Positions 19,081 through 27,316 of a stretch of DNA of 64,000 nt are shown here, in pieces. Position 1 is the first letter of the stretch. Every line of letters begins with the position of its first letter. Made by a program: the position numbers and the translations under genes. Source of the DNA: Jiangella sp. DSM 45060 (GTDB lineage Bacteria > Actinomycetota > Actinomycetes > Jiangellales > Jiangellaceae); contig NZ_LT629771.1 in NCBI RefSeq assembly GCF_900105175.1, positions 6,034,622 to 6,098,621 on the forward strand. The letters are read 5' to 3'. Below the pieces are notes generated by a model. The model ran no database searches and was not told the DNA's origin. It saw only the letters and a list, made by a program, of their open reading frames with translations.

Positions 19081-19986
19081 TCACACCCGGTGCCGCAGCA
19101 GGACGTCGGCGAGGGCGACGTCGGCGGGGTCCAGCGCGGCCTTGCCGTCCTCGATCTCCCAGAGCGCGTTCTGCAGGACGCGGCCCAGCGTCCAGCCCGC
19201 GGCTCGCCGCCGATCGACGCCGGTCAGCTCGCCGAGCAGGTCGAACCGGCGCAGCACGACCCGCTCGACCCCACCGGCGACGACGTCGTCCCAGCGGCTG
19301 TTCAGCGCCGGCCACAGGTCGAAGCCGGGGTCACCGGCCAGCGGCACGGGATCGATCGCCAGCCACGGCTCGCGCTCGCCGGCCAGGACGTTCCCGTCGT
19401 GCAGGTCCCAGTGCAGCAGCCGGTCGCCCGACTCCGGCAGCAGCTCCGCGACGGCGGCCGCGCAGGTCTCGACCAGCCGGCGTTCGGCGGGATCGGCCAG
19501 CGACGGCGCCGCCTCGGGCACGGCGGCGACCATCGCGGCGGCGACGTCGGCCAGCCGCGGCAGGCCGTCCGGGGCGGGCCGCGCGGTCAGCCGGGCCAGC
19601 AGCAGGCCGAGCACCGTCACGACGGCGTCGTCGTCGGGCAGCGCCGCCAGCGGCCGGTCGCCGTCGAGCCGTTCCAGCAGCATCGCGCCGCCGTCGTGAG
19701 CGAGCAGCCGCACCGCACCGTCGCCATCCCACGTCCGCAACCCGACGACGGCGGCCGCGGACTCCTCGTTGGCCGGCTGCAGCCGCAGCACCGCGGGCGT
19801 GCCGTCGGCGCGGACCACCGGCTGGACCAACGCCGCCATGCCGTTCCCGGCCGGCCCGTCAGGGCGCAGCTCCCACCGCTGCAGGGACGTGGCCAGCAGC
19901 CGCGGGAGATCCGCCAGCCAGGCCCGTCCGGCGTCGTCGCGGCCGTAGGACGTGACGAGAGCGGCCGGCGCCGCGTCGGGACTCAC
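19081..19986 (-). CDS. Aminoglycoside/hydroxyurea phosphotransferase-family kinase
   Basis: 301 residues. The kinase catalytic loop LLHWDLHDGNVLAGER and the metal-binding WLAIDPVPLAGDPGFDLWP are clear and match the streptomycin 6-kinase/hydroxyurea phosphotransferase group (APH fold). GTG 19986 overlaps the preceding gene's TGA as GTGA. In non-producing actinomycetes such genes rarely match real resistance; a housekeeping or sugar-antibiotic substrate are both possible. Co-transcribed with the secreted phosphodiesterase. Confidence 0.86.
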   Translation of the reverse strand: MSPDAAPAALVTSYGRDDAGRAWLADLPRLLATSLQRWELRPDGPAGNGMAALVQPVVRADGTPAVLRLQPANEESAAAVVGLRTWDGDGAVRLLAHDGGAMLLERLDGDRPLAALPDDDAVVTVLGLLLARLTARPAPDGLPRLADVAAAMVAAVPEAAPSLADPAERRLVETCAAAVAELLPESGDRLLHWDLHDGNVLAGEREPWLAIDPVPLAGDPGFDLWPALNSRWDDVVAGGVERVVLRRFDLLGELTGVDRRRAAGWTLGRVLQNALWEIEDGKAALDPADVALADVLLRHRV

Positions 19987-21290
19987 CCCGGCATCGTAAG
20001 CAGCGCCTCCGTGAGCACCCGGCCCTCGGTCCGCGCCGGCGCCGGGATGCCGAGCAGCGCGGCGATCGTCGGCGCGATGTCGACGTGCCGGGCGCCGTCG
20101 AGGCGGGCCCGCGGGCTCACGCCGCGCCCGGCGACCAGCAGCGCGGCCTCCCGCTCGCCGGTCCGGCCGTGGTAGCCGCGCGGGCCGTCCGGGTCGGTCA
20201 GGCCGAACGACCAGCCCGCGACCGGCTCGGCCACCAGGTCGCCCAGCAGCGGGCTGGCGCCGAACGCGTCGAGTTCGTCGCGGCCGTAGACGCGCTCGAC
20301 CGGCTCGACCGACTCCAGCGCGGCTCGCGCCCGCGCGATGCCGTCCGCCGTCCGCGCGGCGCCGAGCAGGTACACGTTGGCGACCCCGCCGACCACCATC
20401 GCGACGTCCGTCGACGGCGCGGGCGCGACGCCGGGCGCGACGAACTCGGGCGTGAACCCGGCTGCGGTCAGCGCGCCCAGCACGTCGCCGCCGAACGCGC
20501 GGGTGAACGTCGTCATGCCGTGGTCGCCGAGCAGCACGAACGCCGTGCTCCCGTACGTCCCGACGTCCTTCGTCGCCTGCACGAGCCGGCCCAGGGCGGC
20601 GTCCAGCGCGGCCAGCCGGCCGGTCATGCCGGGCGACTCCGCGCCCTCGGCGTGCCCGAGCGCGTCGAGGTCGTCGGCGTAGACGGCGAGCAGCGTCGGC
20701 GGCTCCTCGACGGTGACCGTCGTCGAGCCGGACTGAACCGGCCGTCCGTGCAGGATGTCGGCCGCGATGTCGAGCCGCGACGGCCCGGTGCCGCCCGGCT
20801 GCACGTACAGCGCCCGCGGGTCGCCGAACACGACGCCATGGTTCTGCAGGATGAAGAACTGCACCGACGCGACCGTCCCGCCGGCCGCCGTCACCGCCTC
20901 GGCGATGGTGGGCGCCTCGAGCGTCCTGCTCTGACTGACCGCCCGCCCGGTGGCCGGGTCGAGGAAGTACGGCGTGTTCAGGTGCGTGCGCGGCCAGGCG
21001 CCCGAGACGACGCTGGCCCACGACGTGTTCGTGATGGACGGGAAGCAGCCGGTCGTCGTGCCGATGACGCCGCGGCGGGTCAGCGCGTCCAGATGCGGCG
21101 TCTCGACGAGGTCGAGGTAGGCCGGGTCGAACCCGTCCCACCCGACCAGCACGACGTGCCGCGCCCGGTCCCGGCCGGCGCCCTCCACCGCGTCGGCGAT
21201 GGAGGGCAGCGCGAGGGCGGCGGCGGCCCCGGCGCCGGCGGCGAGGACGGCGCGGCGGCTGACGGAACGTCCAGACGAGGGGATCTCCAT
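19983..21290 (-). CDS. Secreted alkaline-phosphatase-superfamily phosphodiesterase
   Basis: 435 residues. A TAT signal (SVSRRAVLAAGAGAAAALALP) is followed by the metal and nucleophile region VVLVGWDGFDPAYLDLVETPHLDAL ... TTGCFPSITNTSWASVVSG (Thr nucleophile in the FPSITNTSW stretch), then YADDLDALGH, LLGDHGMTTF and GYHG. This is the type I phosphodiesterase/nucleotide pyrophosphatase pattern, using two zinc ions. It may act on extracellular nucleotides or phospholipids. The downstream kinase gene overlaps it by four bases. Confidence 0.88.
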   Translation of the reverse strand: MEIPSSGRSVSRRAVLAAGAGAAAALALPSIADAVEGAGRDRARHVVLVGWDGFDPAYLDLVETPHLDALTRRGVIGTTTGCFPSITNTSWASVVSGAWPRTHLNTPYFLDPATGRAVSQSRTLEAPTIAEAVTAAGGTVASVQFFILQNHGVVFGDPRALYVQPGGTGPSRLDIAADILHGRPVQSGSTTVTVEEPPTLLAVYADDLDALGHAEGAESPGMTGRLAALDAALGRLVQATKDVGTYGSTAFVLLGDHGMTTFTRAFGGDVLGALTAAGFTPEFVAPGVAPAPSTDVAMVVGGVANVYLLGAARTADGIARARAALESVEPVERVYGRDELDAFGASPLLGDLVAEPVAGWSFGLTDPDGPRGYHGRTGEREAALLVAGRGVSPRARLDGARHVDIAPTIAALLGIPAPARTEGRVLTEALLTMPG

Positions 21291-21334
21291 GTGGCCCAGC
21301 GTTCCCACCCGGAGTGAACGCCACCCGGCCTGAT

Positions 21335-23785
21335 TCAGTCGGCGAGGTAGCGGGCCAGGTACTCGCCGGTGTACGTCGACCCGTCGGCGGCGAGGGCGGC
21401 GGGCGTGCCCTCGAACACGACCCGGCCGCCGTCGTGGCCGGCGCCGGGGCCGAGGTCGATCACCCAGTCGGCGGCGACGACGACGTCGAGGTTGTGCTCG
21501 ATGACGATGAGGGTGTTGCCGTCGTCGACCAGCCGGTGCAGCAGCGCGACCAGGTGCTCGACGTCGGCGAGGTGCAGGCCGGTGGTGGGTTCGTCGAGCA
21601 CGTACAGCTTGCCGCCGACGACCAGCTCGCTGGCCAGCTTCAGCCGCTGCCGTTCGCCGCCGGACAGGGTGGTGAGGGTCTGGCCGAGCGTGAGGTAGTC
21701 GAGGCCGACGTCGCTGAGGCGCTGCAGCGTGGGCCGGATCGCCTTCTCGGTGAAGAACTCCAGCGCCTCGGCGACGCTCAGCTCGAACACGTCGGCGATC
21801 GACCTGCCGCGGACGAGATGCTGCTGCGCCTCGTCCTTGAACCGGCGGCCGCGGCAGACCTCGCACATCGTCGTGACGCCGTCCATGAACGCGAGGTCGG
21901 TGAAGATGACCCCTGCGCCCTGGCACTCGGGGCAGCCGCCGTCGGAGTTCGGGCTGAACAGCGCCGCCGGCGCGCCCGTCGTCCGGGCGAACAGCGACCG
22001 GATGGGGTCGAGCACGCCGGTGAACGTCGCCGGGCTGGACCGCCGCGACCCGCGCACCGGGCTCTGGTCCAGCATGACGGCGTCGGGGCGGACGGCGGGC
22101 AGGTGGCCGCGGATCAGGCTGCTCTTCCCCGACCCCGCCACCCCCGTGACGACCGTCAGGACCCCCAGCGGCAGGTCGACGGTGACGTCGCGCAGGTTGT
22201 GCGTCGACGCGTGCTCGATGCGTACGTGCCCCGACGGCGTCCGCGCGGCGCCGGCGTCGCGCGTCACCCGAGCCGCCCGCAGCCCCCGCCCCGTCCGCGT
22301 GTCGGACTTCACCAGCCCGTCGTAGGACCCCTCGTACGTGACGGCGCCGCCCGCCCGCCCCGCCCCCGGCCCCATGTCGATGCAGTGGTCCGCGATGGCC
22401 ATGATCTCCGGATCGTGCTCCACGACGACCACCGTGTTGCCCTGGTCGCGCAGTTCCTCGAGCAGCGAGCCCAGCCGGTGCACGTCGCGCGGATGCAGCC
22501 CGACCGTCGGCTCGTCGAACACGTACAGCAGGTCGGACAGGCTGCTGCCGAGGTGCCGGACCATCTTCACCCGCTGCGACTCGCCACCGGACAGCGTCGA
22601 CGTGGCGCGGTCGAGGCTGAGGTAGCCGAGGCCGAGGATGCCGAGCCGTTCCACCTGGTCGGCGGCGTCGGCCACGAGCGGTGCGACCGAGGGGTCGTCG
22701 ATGGCCCGGATGACGCCGGCCAGCTCGTCGGCCTGCAGGGCGTTGAGGTCGGCGATGGACCGGCCGGCGATCAGCGACGACCGCGCGCTCTCCGCCAGCC
22801 GCGTCCCGCCGCAGTCGGGGCACACCCCGCGCGTGACGATGCGCTCGAACGCCTCGCGCGTCTTGCCCTTGTACGCGTCGGGTTCCTTGTGCAGGTAGAG
22901 CCGGTTGAACCGGGCGACGACGCCTTCATAGCTGGTGACGTCGGGGTTCGGCGCCTTGAGCTCGCCCTGCTCGGCGTACATGAAGATGCGCCACTGCTCG
23001 TCGCTGAACTCGCGCAGCGGCACCGACGGGTCGAAGAAGCCGCTGCGCGCATACGACCGCCAGAACCAGCCGCCGACGCCGAACGCCGGAAACGTCAGCC
23101 CGCCGTCGTCGAGCGACCGGTCGCGGTCGACCAGCTGCGACTCGTCGACCACGCTCACGACGCCGAGGCCCTGACAGCGCGGGCACATGCCCTGTGGGTC
23201 GTTGAACGAGAACGCGTTGGAGTACCCGGCGAACGGCCGCCCGGCGCGGGAGAAGATCAGCCGCAGCCGCGCGCCGATGTCCGTCGCCGTGCCGACGGTG
23301 GACCGCGCGCCGCCGCCGAGCCGCTTCTGGTCGACGACGGTGACGGCGCACAGGTGCGCCATGCGGTCGACGTCGGGCTGGCCGTAGCTGGGCAGCCGGT
23401 TCCGGGCGAACGCGCTGAACGTGGCGTTGAGCTGGCGTTGCGACTCAGCGGCGAGGGTGTCGAAGACCAGCGACGACTTGCCCGACCCGGACACGCCGGT
23501 GACGACGGTCAGATGCAGCTTCGGGATGTCGACGTCGATGTTGCGCAGCGTGTGCTCGCGCGCGCCACGGACCTCGATGAACCCGTGATGCGGACGTTCG
23601 CCGTGCGGATCTTGTCCGTTCGGACGTTGTCCGTGCGGACGTTGTCGGTGCCCGCCCGTAGGGTTGGCCTCCCACCCGGCCGGGCGGGCTGTGACTTCGG
23701 CGCGCGCGTCGCTGACGGCGGACGGTCCGGGGCCCGGCGGCTGGGGGTCCGGCGGGGTCGGGCGAGCACTGTCATCCAACGTCAT
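21335..23785 (-). CDS. UvrA-like ABC ATPase of the drug-resistance (DrrC) type
   Basis: 816 residues with two ABC modules: VVTGVSGSGKSSLVFDT and TLSGGESQRVKM in the first, VVTGVAGSGKSSLIRG and TLSGGERQRLKL in the second, plus zinc-finger cysteines (CPRCQGLG, CPDCGGTRL, CPECQGAG ... CEVCRGRRF). It is shorter than true UvrA and matches DrrC-like proteins that release DNA-bound drugs. Its ATG overlaps the permease stop as ATGA, supporting this start. The first 70 residues are low complexity and encoded by a 15-bp tandem array and a copy of the 40-bp dispersed repeat. Confidence 0.92.
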   Translation of the reverse strand: MTLDDSARPTPPDPQPPGPGPSAVSDARAEVTARPAGWEANPTGGHRQRPHGQRPNGQDPHGERPHHGFIEVRGAREHTLRNIDVDIPKLHLTVVTGVSGSGKSSLVFDTLAAESQRQLNATFSAFARNRLPSYGQPDVDRMAHLCAVTVVDQKRLGGGARSTVGTATDIGARLRLIFSRAGRPFAGYSNAFSFNDPQGMCPRCQGLGVVSVVDESQLVDRDRSLDDGGLTFPAFGVGGWFWRSYARSGFFDPSVPLREFSDEQWRIFMYAEQGELKAPNPDVTSYEGVVARFNRLYLHKEPDAYKGKTREAFERIVTRGVCPDCGGTRLAESARSSLIAGRSIADLNALQADELAGVIRAIDDPSVAPLVADAADQVERLGILGLGYLSLDRATSTLSGGESQRVKMVRHLGSSLSDLLYVFDEPTVGLHPRDVHRLGSLLEELRDQGNTVVVVEHDPEIMAIADHCIDMGPGAGRAGGAVTYEGSYDGLVKSDTRTGRGLRAARVTRDAGAARTPSGHVRIEHASTHNLRDVTVDLPLGVLTVVTGVAGSGKSSLIRGHLPAVRPDAVMLDQSPVRGSRRSSPATFTGVLDPIRSLFARTTGAPAALFSPNSDGGCPECQGAGVIFTDLAFMDGVTTMCEVCRGRRFKDEAQQHLVRGRSIADVFELSVAEALEFFTEKAIRPTLQRLSDVGLDYLTLGQTLTTLSGGERQRLKLASELVVGGKLYVLDEPTTGLHLADVEHLVALLHRLVDDGNTLIVIEHNLDVVVAADWVIDLGPGAGHDGGRVVFEGTPAALAADGSTYTGEYLARYLAD
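23591..23650. repeat. 15-bp tandem repeat, four units, inside the UvrA-like gene
   Basis: Units at 23591, 23606, 23621 and 23636: CGGACGTTCGCCGTG, CGGATCTTGTCCGTT, CGGACGTTGTCCGTG, CGGACGTTGTCGGTG. In the protein they give five-residue repeats of the type RPHGQ/RPNGQ/DPHGE. The last unit merges into copy 2 of the 40-bp repeat. Confidence 0.85.
23643..23689 (+). repeat. 40-bp palindromic dispersed repeat, copy 2
   Basis: The core is 23650-23689, GCCCGCCCGTAGGGTTGG to GGCCGGGCGGGC, with TGTCGGT before it as in copy 1. It lies within the 5' coding part of the UvrA-like gene (antisense to it) and is read in frame as about 14 residues around PAGWEANPTGGH. Confidence 0.7.
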
Positions 23786-24561
23786 CGGTTCGATCTCCGG
23801 TAGGCAGCAGCGGACAGCGGCGCGAACACCGCCACCATCAGGATCGGCCAGATCACTGACAACTCCTGTCCGTGATTCGCCGGCCAACTTCCACCGGCGA
23901 CGCCGGGGTTGCCCAGCAGCGAGCGCACCGCGTCGGCCGTCGCCGAGAGCGGGTTCCACTCCGCCACGGCGCCCAGCCACGACGGCATCGTCGCGGGGTC
24001 GAGGAACACCGTGGACAGGAACCCGACCGGCCAGACCATGATCTGCACCGCCGCGACGGCCTCCGGACCGGGCGCCTTCAGCCCGGCCCACACGCCCACC
24101 CACAGCAGCCCGAATCGCAGCAGGAGCAGCAGCCCGTACGCCGCCAGCACCTCGCCCGGACCGGCCGACCACCGCCAGCCCAGCGCGAACCCGGCGAGCG
24201 TCATCGCGGCCAACCCGGCCACCGACGCGGCGAGGTCGGCGAGGCACCGCCCGGCGACCACCGACCCGCTGTGCAGCGGCAGCGACCGGAACCGGTCGGT
24301 CACCCCGCGCGACGCGTCGGCGGTGATCGCCGCCATCGTGGTCTCGAGCCCGAACAGCATGGTCAGCGCCAGCACGCCGGGCACGACGAACGGGACGTAG
24401 TCGCCCGCGCTGCCGGCGATCGCGCCGCCGAACAGGCCGCCCATCATCAGCACGATCAGCACCGGGAACAGCAGCGTCACCAGGAACGGCACCGGCTGCG
24501 CCCGCCAGTGCCCGAACGTGCGGCCGGCCAGCACCAGCGAACCGTGCACGAGCGAACTCAT
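23782..24561 (-). CDS. ABC-2 type drug exporter permease (DrrB-like)
   Basis: 259 residues with six predicted membrane helices (PFLVTLLFPVLIVLMMGGLFGG, VPFVVPGVLALTMLFGLETTM, and others) and the ABC-2 signature region ITADASRGVTDRFRSLPLHSGSVVAGR. It forms the membrane channel for the adjoining ATPase. ATG 24561 overlaps the ATPase stop by four bases, and its own stop overlaps the UvrA-like start. Confidence 0.91.
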   Translation of the reverse strand: MSSLVHGSLVLAGRTFGHWRAQPVPFLVTLLFPVLIVLMMGGLFGGAIAGSAGDYVPFVVPGVLALTMLFGLETTMAAITADASRGVTDRFRSLPLHSGSVVAGRCLADLAASVAGLAAMTLAGFALGWRWSAGPGEVLAAYGLLLLLRFGLLWVGVWAGLKAPGPEAVAAVQIMVWPVGFLSTVFLDPATMPSWLGAVAEWNPLSATADAVRSLLGNPGVAGGSWPANHGQELSVIWPILMVAVFAPLSAAAYRRSNR

Positions 24562-25502
24562 CGCGCCACCTCCGAGACCGTGTTGACGTGCACGAAGACG
24601 TCGTCGAGCGTGGGGCGGCGGACGGCGAGGTCGACGGGCGCCAACCCGGCCCCGGCCAGCGCCGCGCAGTACCCTGTGACGCCGCCCGCGTCGGCCACCG
24701 GGACCGCGACGCCCGCGCCGGACACGTCGACCGGCCCGACGGCGTACGGCCCGGCCGCCCGCCCCGCCGCCGCGGCGTCGTCGGCCGAACCGAACCGCGC
24801 CTCGACCCGGGTGTCCCCCACCAGCGACGTCAGCTCGGCCGGGCTGCCCTCCAGCACGACCCGGCCGTCGCGGAGCATGGCGACGTGGTCGGCCAGTTCG
24901 TCGGCCTCCTCCAGGTACTGCGTGGTGAGCAGCACCGTGACGCCGTCGTCGACCAGCCGCCGCACGGTCGCCCACACCTCGCGGCGAGCCTCCGGGTCGA
25001 GACCGGTCGTCGGCTCGTCGACGAACAGCACCGACGGCGGCACGACCAGGCTCGCGGCGAGGTCGAGCCGGCGCCGCATGCCGCCCGAGTACGTCCCGAC
25101 GGCCCGCTCCGCCGCGTCGGCCAGCCCGAACCGCGAGATCAGCTCGTCCGCCCGGGCCCGCGCCGCCGCCTTGGCCAGCCCGCGCAGCCGTCCGAACAGC
25201 ACCAGATTGGCCCGGCCGCCCAGGATCTCGTCGACGGCCGCGTTCTGCCCGACCAGCCCGATGGCCCGCCGCACCCCGTCGCCGTCGGTCCGCACGTCGT
25301 GCCCCGCCACCGTCGCCGTGCCGTCGTCCATGGCCAGCAACGTCGTCAGGATCCGCACCGCCGTCGTCTTGCCCGCGCCGTTGCGGCCCAGCAGCGCGCA
25401 CACCGTGCCGGCGGCGACCCGCAGGTCGAACCCGTCCAGCGCCGGCCGCTGCGCCCCGCGGTAGTGCTTGCGCACCGCCCGCGCTTCGATGGCTGCGTCC
25501 AC
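24558..25502 (-). CDS. ABC transporter ATPase, daunorubicin-resistance (DrrA) type
   Basis: 314 residues: Walker A LLGRNGAGKTTAVRIL, signature YSGGMRRRLDLA, Walker B SVLFVDEPTTGLDP, H-loop LLTTQYLEEADELADHVAMLRDGRVV. The C-terminal region ends in RRPTLDDVFVHVN, typical of DrrA-like exporters. GTG 25502 has GAGGAGG upstream. First gene of a three-gene operon, divergent from the TetR repressor across a palindromic operator. Confidence 0.93.
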   Translation of the reverse strand: MDAAIEARAVRKHYRGAQRPALDGFDLRVAAGTVCALLGRNGAGKTTAVRILTTLLAMDDGTATVAGHDVRTDGDGVRRAIGLVGQNAAVDEILGGRANLVLFGRLRGLAKAAARARADELISRFGLADAAERAVGTYSGGMRRRLDLAASLVVPPSVLFVDEPTTGLDPEARREVWATVRRLVDDGVTVLLTTQYLEEADELADHVAMLRDGRVVLEGSPAELTSLVGDTRVEARFGSADDAAAAGRAAGPYAVGPVDVSGAGVAVPVADAGGVTGYCAALAGAGLAPVDLAVRRPTLDDVFVHVNTVSEVAR

Positions 25503-25526
25503 TCACCCTCCTCGATCTCGATGGAG

Positions 25527-25553
25527 CCGTACAATGTACGGTACAACGTACGG
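25527..25553. promoter_or_regulatory. TetR operator between divergent genes
   Basis: Two palindromes in a row: CCGTACAATGTACGG (25527-25541) and GTACAACGTAC (25541-25551, then GG). Each has GTAC arms around three bases. The array fills the only gap between the exporter operon and the TetR gene, so it should control both. Confidence 0.75.
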
Positions 25554-25572
25554 AAGGTGAGAGGATATTTCC

Positions 25573-26316
25573 GTGCCCTCGAACGCGCCGCGCCCGTCCG
25601 ACCCCGGCCGGCTGGTCTCGCTGCTCTGGGAGCCGTCCGACCGGCCCGGCCGCACCGGGCTCACGAAGCAGGCCGTGGTCGAGAACGCCATCGCCATCGC
25701 CGACGCCGAGGGCCTCGGCGCGCTGACCATGCGGCGGGTCGCCGACCGCCTCGGCGTCGGCGCCATGACGCTCTACACGCACGTCCCGGGCAAGCCGGAG
25801 CTGGTCGAGCTGATGCTCGACGCCGTCGCGGGCGAGGCCTACGCCGACGGCGCGCTGCCGGGCGAGCAGGACGGCTGGCGAGCGGGGCTGCGGCACATCG
25901 CCGAGCGCAATTGGCGCCACCACCTGCGGCACCCGTGGACCGTCGAGGTGGTGCCCGGGAGGCCGGTGCTCGGGCCGGGCGTGTCCACGAAGTACGACCT
26001 CGAGCTGGCGCCGCTCGACGGCATCGGGCTGGCCGACCTCGAGATGGACCAGGTGCTGTGCGGCGTGCTCGCCCTGGTGGAGTCGACGGCACGGCAGCAG
26101 ATCGGGCTCGACCGCGTGCGCACGAGCGGCGGCGACCTCGACTGGTGGGCGACGGTGAGCCCGGCGCTCGCGCGCTCGATGGGCTCGGCCCGGTTCCCGC
26201 TGGCCGCGCGGGTCGGCGCCGCGACCGGCGAGGCGGTCGAGGCGGGCGACCCGCACGCCGTCATGCGGCTGTCGCTGGACCTCCTCCTCGACGGCGTCGC
26301 CGGCCGGCTGCGCTGA
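25573..26316 (+). CDS. TetR-family repressor of the exporter operon
   Basis: 247 residues. HTH: LTKQAVVENAIAIADAEGLGALTMRRVADRLGVGAMTLYTHVPGKPELVELMLDAV (residues about 35-90), with a C-terminal domain of the TetR_C_1 kind that usually senses drugs. A 30-residue N-terminal arm (DPGRLVSLLWEPSDRPGR) precedes the HTH. The GTG start 25573 lies 20 bp after the operator. Divergent from DrrA-like, it probably derepresses the pump when drug binds. Confidence 0.92.
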   Translation: MPSNAPRPSDPGRLVSLLWEPSDRPGRTGLTKQAVVENAIAIADAEGLGALTMRRVADRLGVGAMTLYTHVPGKPELVELMLDAVAGEAYADGALPGEQDGWRAGLRHIAERNWRHHLRHPWTVEVVPGRPVLGPGVSTKYDLELAPLDGIGLADLEMDQVLCGVLALVESTARQQIGLDRVRTSGGDLDWWATVSPALARSMGSARFPLAARVGAATGEAVEAGDPHAVMRLSLDLLLDGVAGRLR

Positions 26317-26322
26317 GCCTCG

Positions 26323-26700
26323 TCACGCCGGCGGCGGCGCCCCGTCGGTGAGGAACGAGGTCTGCGTGAGGTGCACCCGGGTCCCGCCGCGCTCCGGGAC
26401 CAGGGCGAACGCGACCAGCAGCGAGGGCCGTCCGCTGAGGTCGGGTGAGGACGAGCGGTAGCAGATCCGCCGTGGCGGGTCGGCGTCGACGACGGCGAGC
26501 GCGACCGTCCCCGACCCGGCGGTGGCCGTGTTGCGCCACATCTGCTCGCCCCGCGCACCGACGACCGGCTCGAACCGCGCGTCGTCGGGCCACCACCGGC
26601 GTAGGTGCTCCGGCCGGCTGAGCACCTCGTAGACCACGTGCGGGGGCGCCTCGACGTGGATGACGCGTTCGATGGAGCCCTGCTCCACCGTGTCGATCAC
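26323..26700 (-). CDS. SRPBCC (AHSA1-like) domain protein
   Basis: 125 residues: IERVIHVEAPPHVVYEVLSRPEHLRRWWPDDARFEPV, then PPRRICYRSS, LVAFALVPERGGTRVHLTQTSF, the single-domain SRPBCC ligand-binding fold of the AHSA1 group. It may bind a hydrophobic ligand. GTG start. It lies three bases after the stop of the secreted protein upstream and is likely co-transcribed with it. Confidence 0.84.
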   Translation of the reverse strand: MIDTVEQGSIERVIHVEAPPHVVYEVLSRPEHLRRWWPDDARFEPVVGARGEQMWRNTATAGSGTVALAVVDADPPRRICYRSSSPDLSGRPSLLVAFALVPERGGTRVHLTQTSFLTDGAPPPA

Positions 26701-26703
26701 GGG

Positions 26704-27189
26704 CTACTGCGCCGGCGCCGGGAACGCGGTGCCCTGGTCGTAGATCGACAGCCAGCGGCCGCGCTCGAACGTGTAGGTCACGACGGTGAGCGCGCGCGAC
26801 TTGAAGCCGATGCTGGGCAGCTCGTAGGTGGCGTCGTACTCGATGGTCGCGGTCTTGCAGCCGTGGACGTGGCGGTCGATCTCGGTCCACGTCCAGATCG
26901 CCTCGCGGTTCTCGAAGTGGCTCTTCTGCGCGGCCATGATCGCGTCGATGCCCGAGAACCGGTGCCCGCTCGCGAAGACGCTGACGGCGTCCTCGTGGTG
27001 ACCCTCGCGCCAGGTCTCGGCGTCGAAGTCGCGGAACGACTCCATGTCGGCGCGCTGTGCCTCGTCGAACCTCGCCGCGCACCCGCGGTTCTCGCCGCGT
27101 GCGTCGTCGGTCGCCGCCGCGATGCCTGGCAGCGCCACCGCACCCGCGGCCAGCACCGCGGCGAGCGTCCGTACCGTGTTCTTCCGCAT
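26704..27189 (-). CDS. Secreted SnoaL/NTF2-like protein
   Basis: 161 residues. A Sec signal (VRTLAAVLAAGAVALPGIAAA) is followed by a mature part with two cysteines (ENRGCAARF, HGCKTATIEYD) and the pattern MESFRDFDAETWREGHHEDAVSVFASGHRFSGIDAIMAAQKSHFENREAIWTW, a SnoaL/DUF4440-like cone fold. ATG 27189 has GGAGGGG about 7 bases upstream; the longer frame starts at 27195. Exported, no enzyme function visible. Confidence 0.82.
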   Translation of the reverse strand: MRKNTVRTLAAVLAAGAVALPGIAAATDDARGENRGCAARFDEAQRADMESFRDFDAETWREGHHEDAVSVFASGHRFSGIDAIMAAQKSHFENREAIWTWTEIDRHVHGCKTATIEYDATYELPSIGFKSRALTVVTYTFERGRWLSIYDQGTAFPAPAQ

Positions 27190-27316
27190 CGTCACCCCTC
27201 CGAGTTCCTGCCGATGCCCGGCACGCTAGCCAGGCTCGGACGGCGTCCGCTGGGCCACAGCGAGAGGTTCCGCACTGAGCCGGTCACGGGACGGTGACGC
27301 CCTAGGCTCAGGCTCC

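Noticed and set aside
21335..23785. UvrA-like gene considered as the excision-repair uvrA
   Set aside because: It is shorter than UvrA (816 against about 950 residues), has the DrrC-type organisation and is in an exporter operon.
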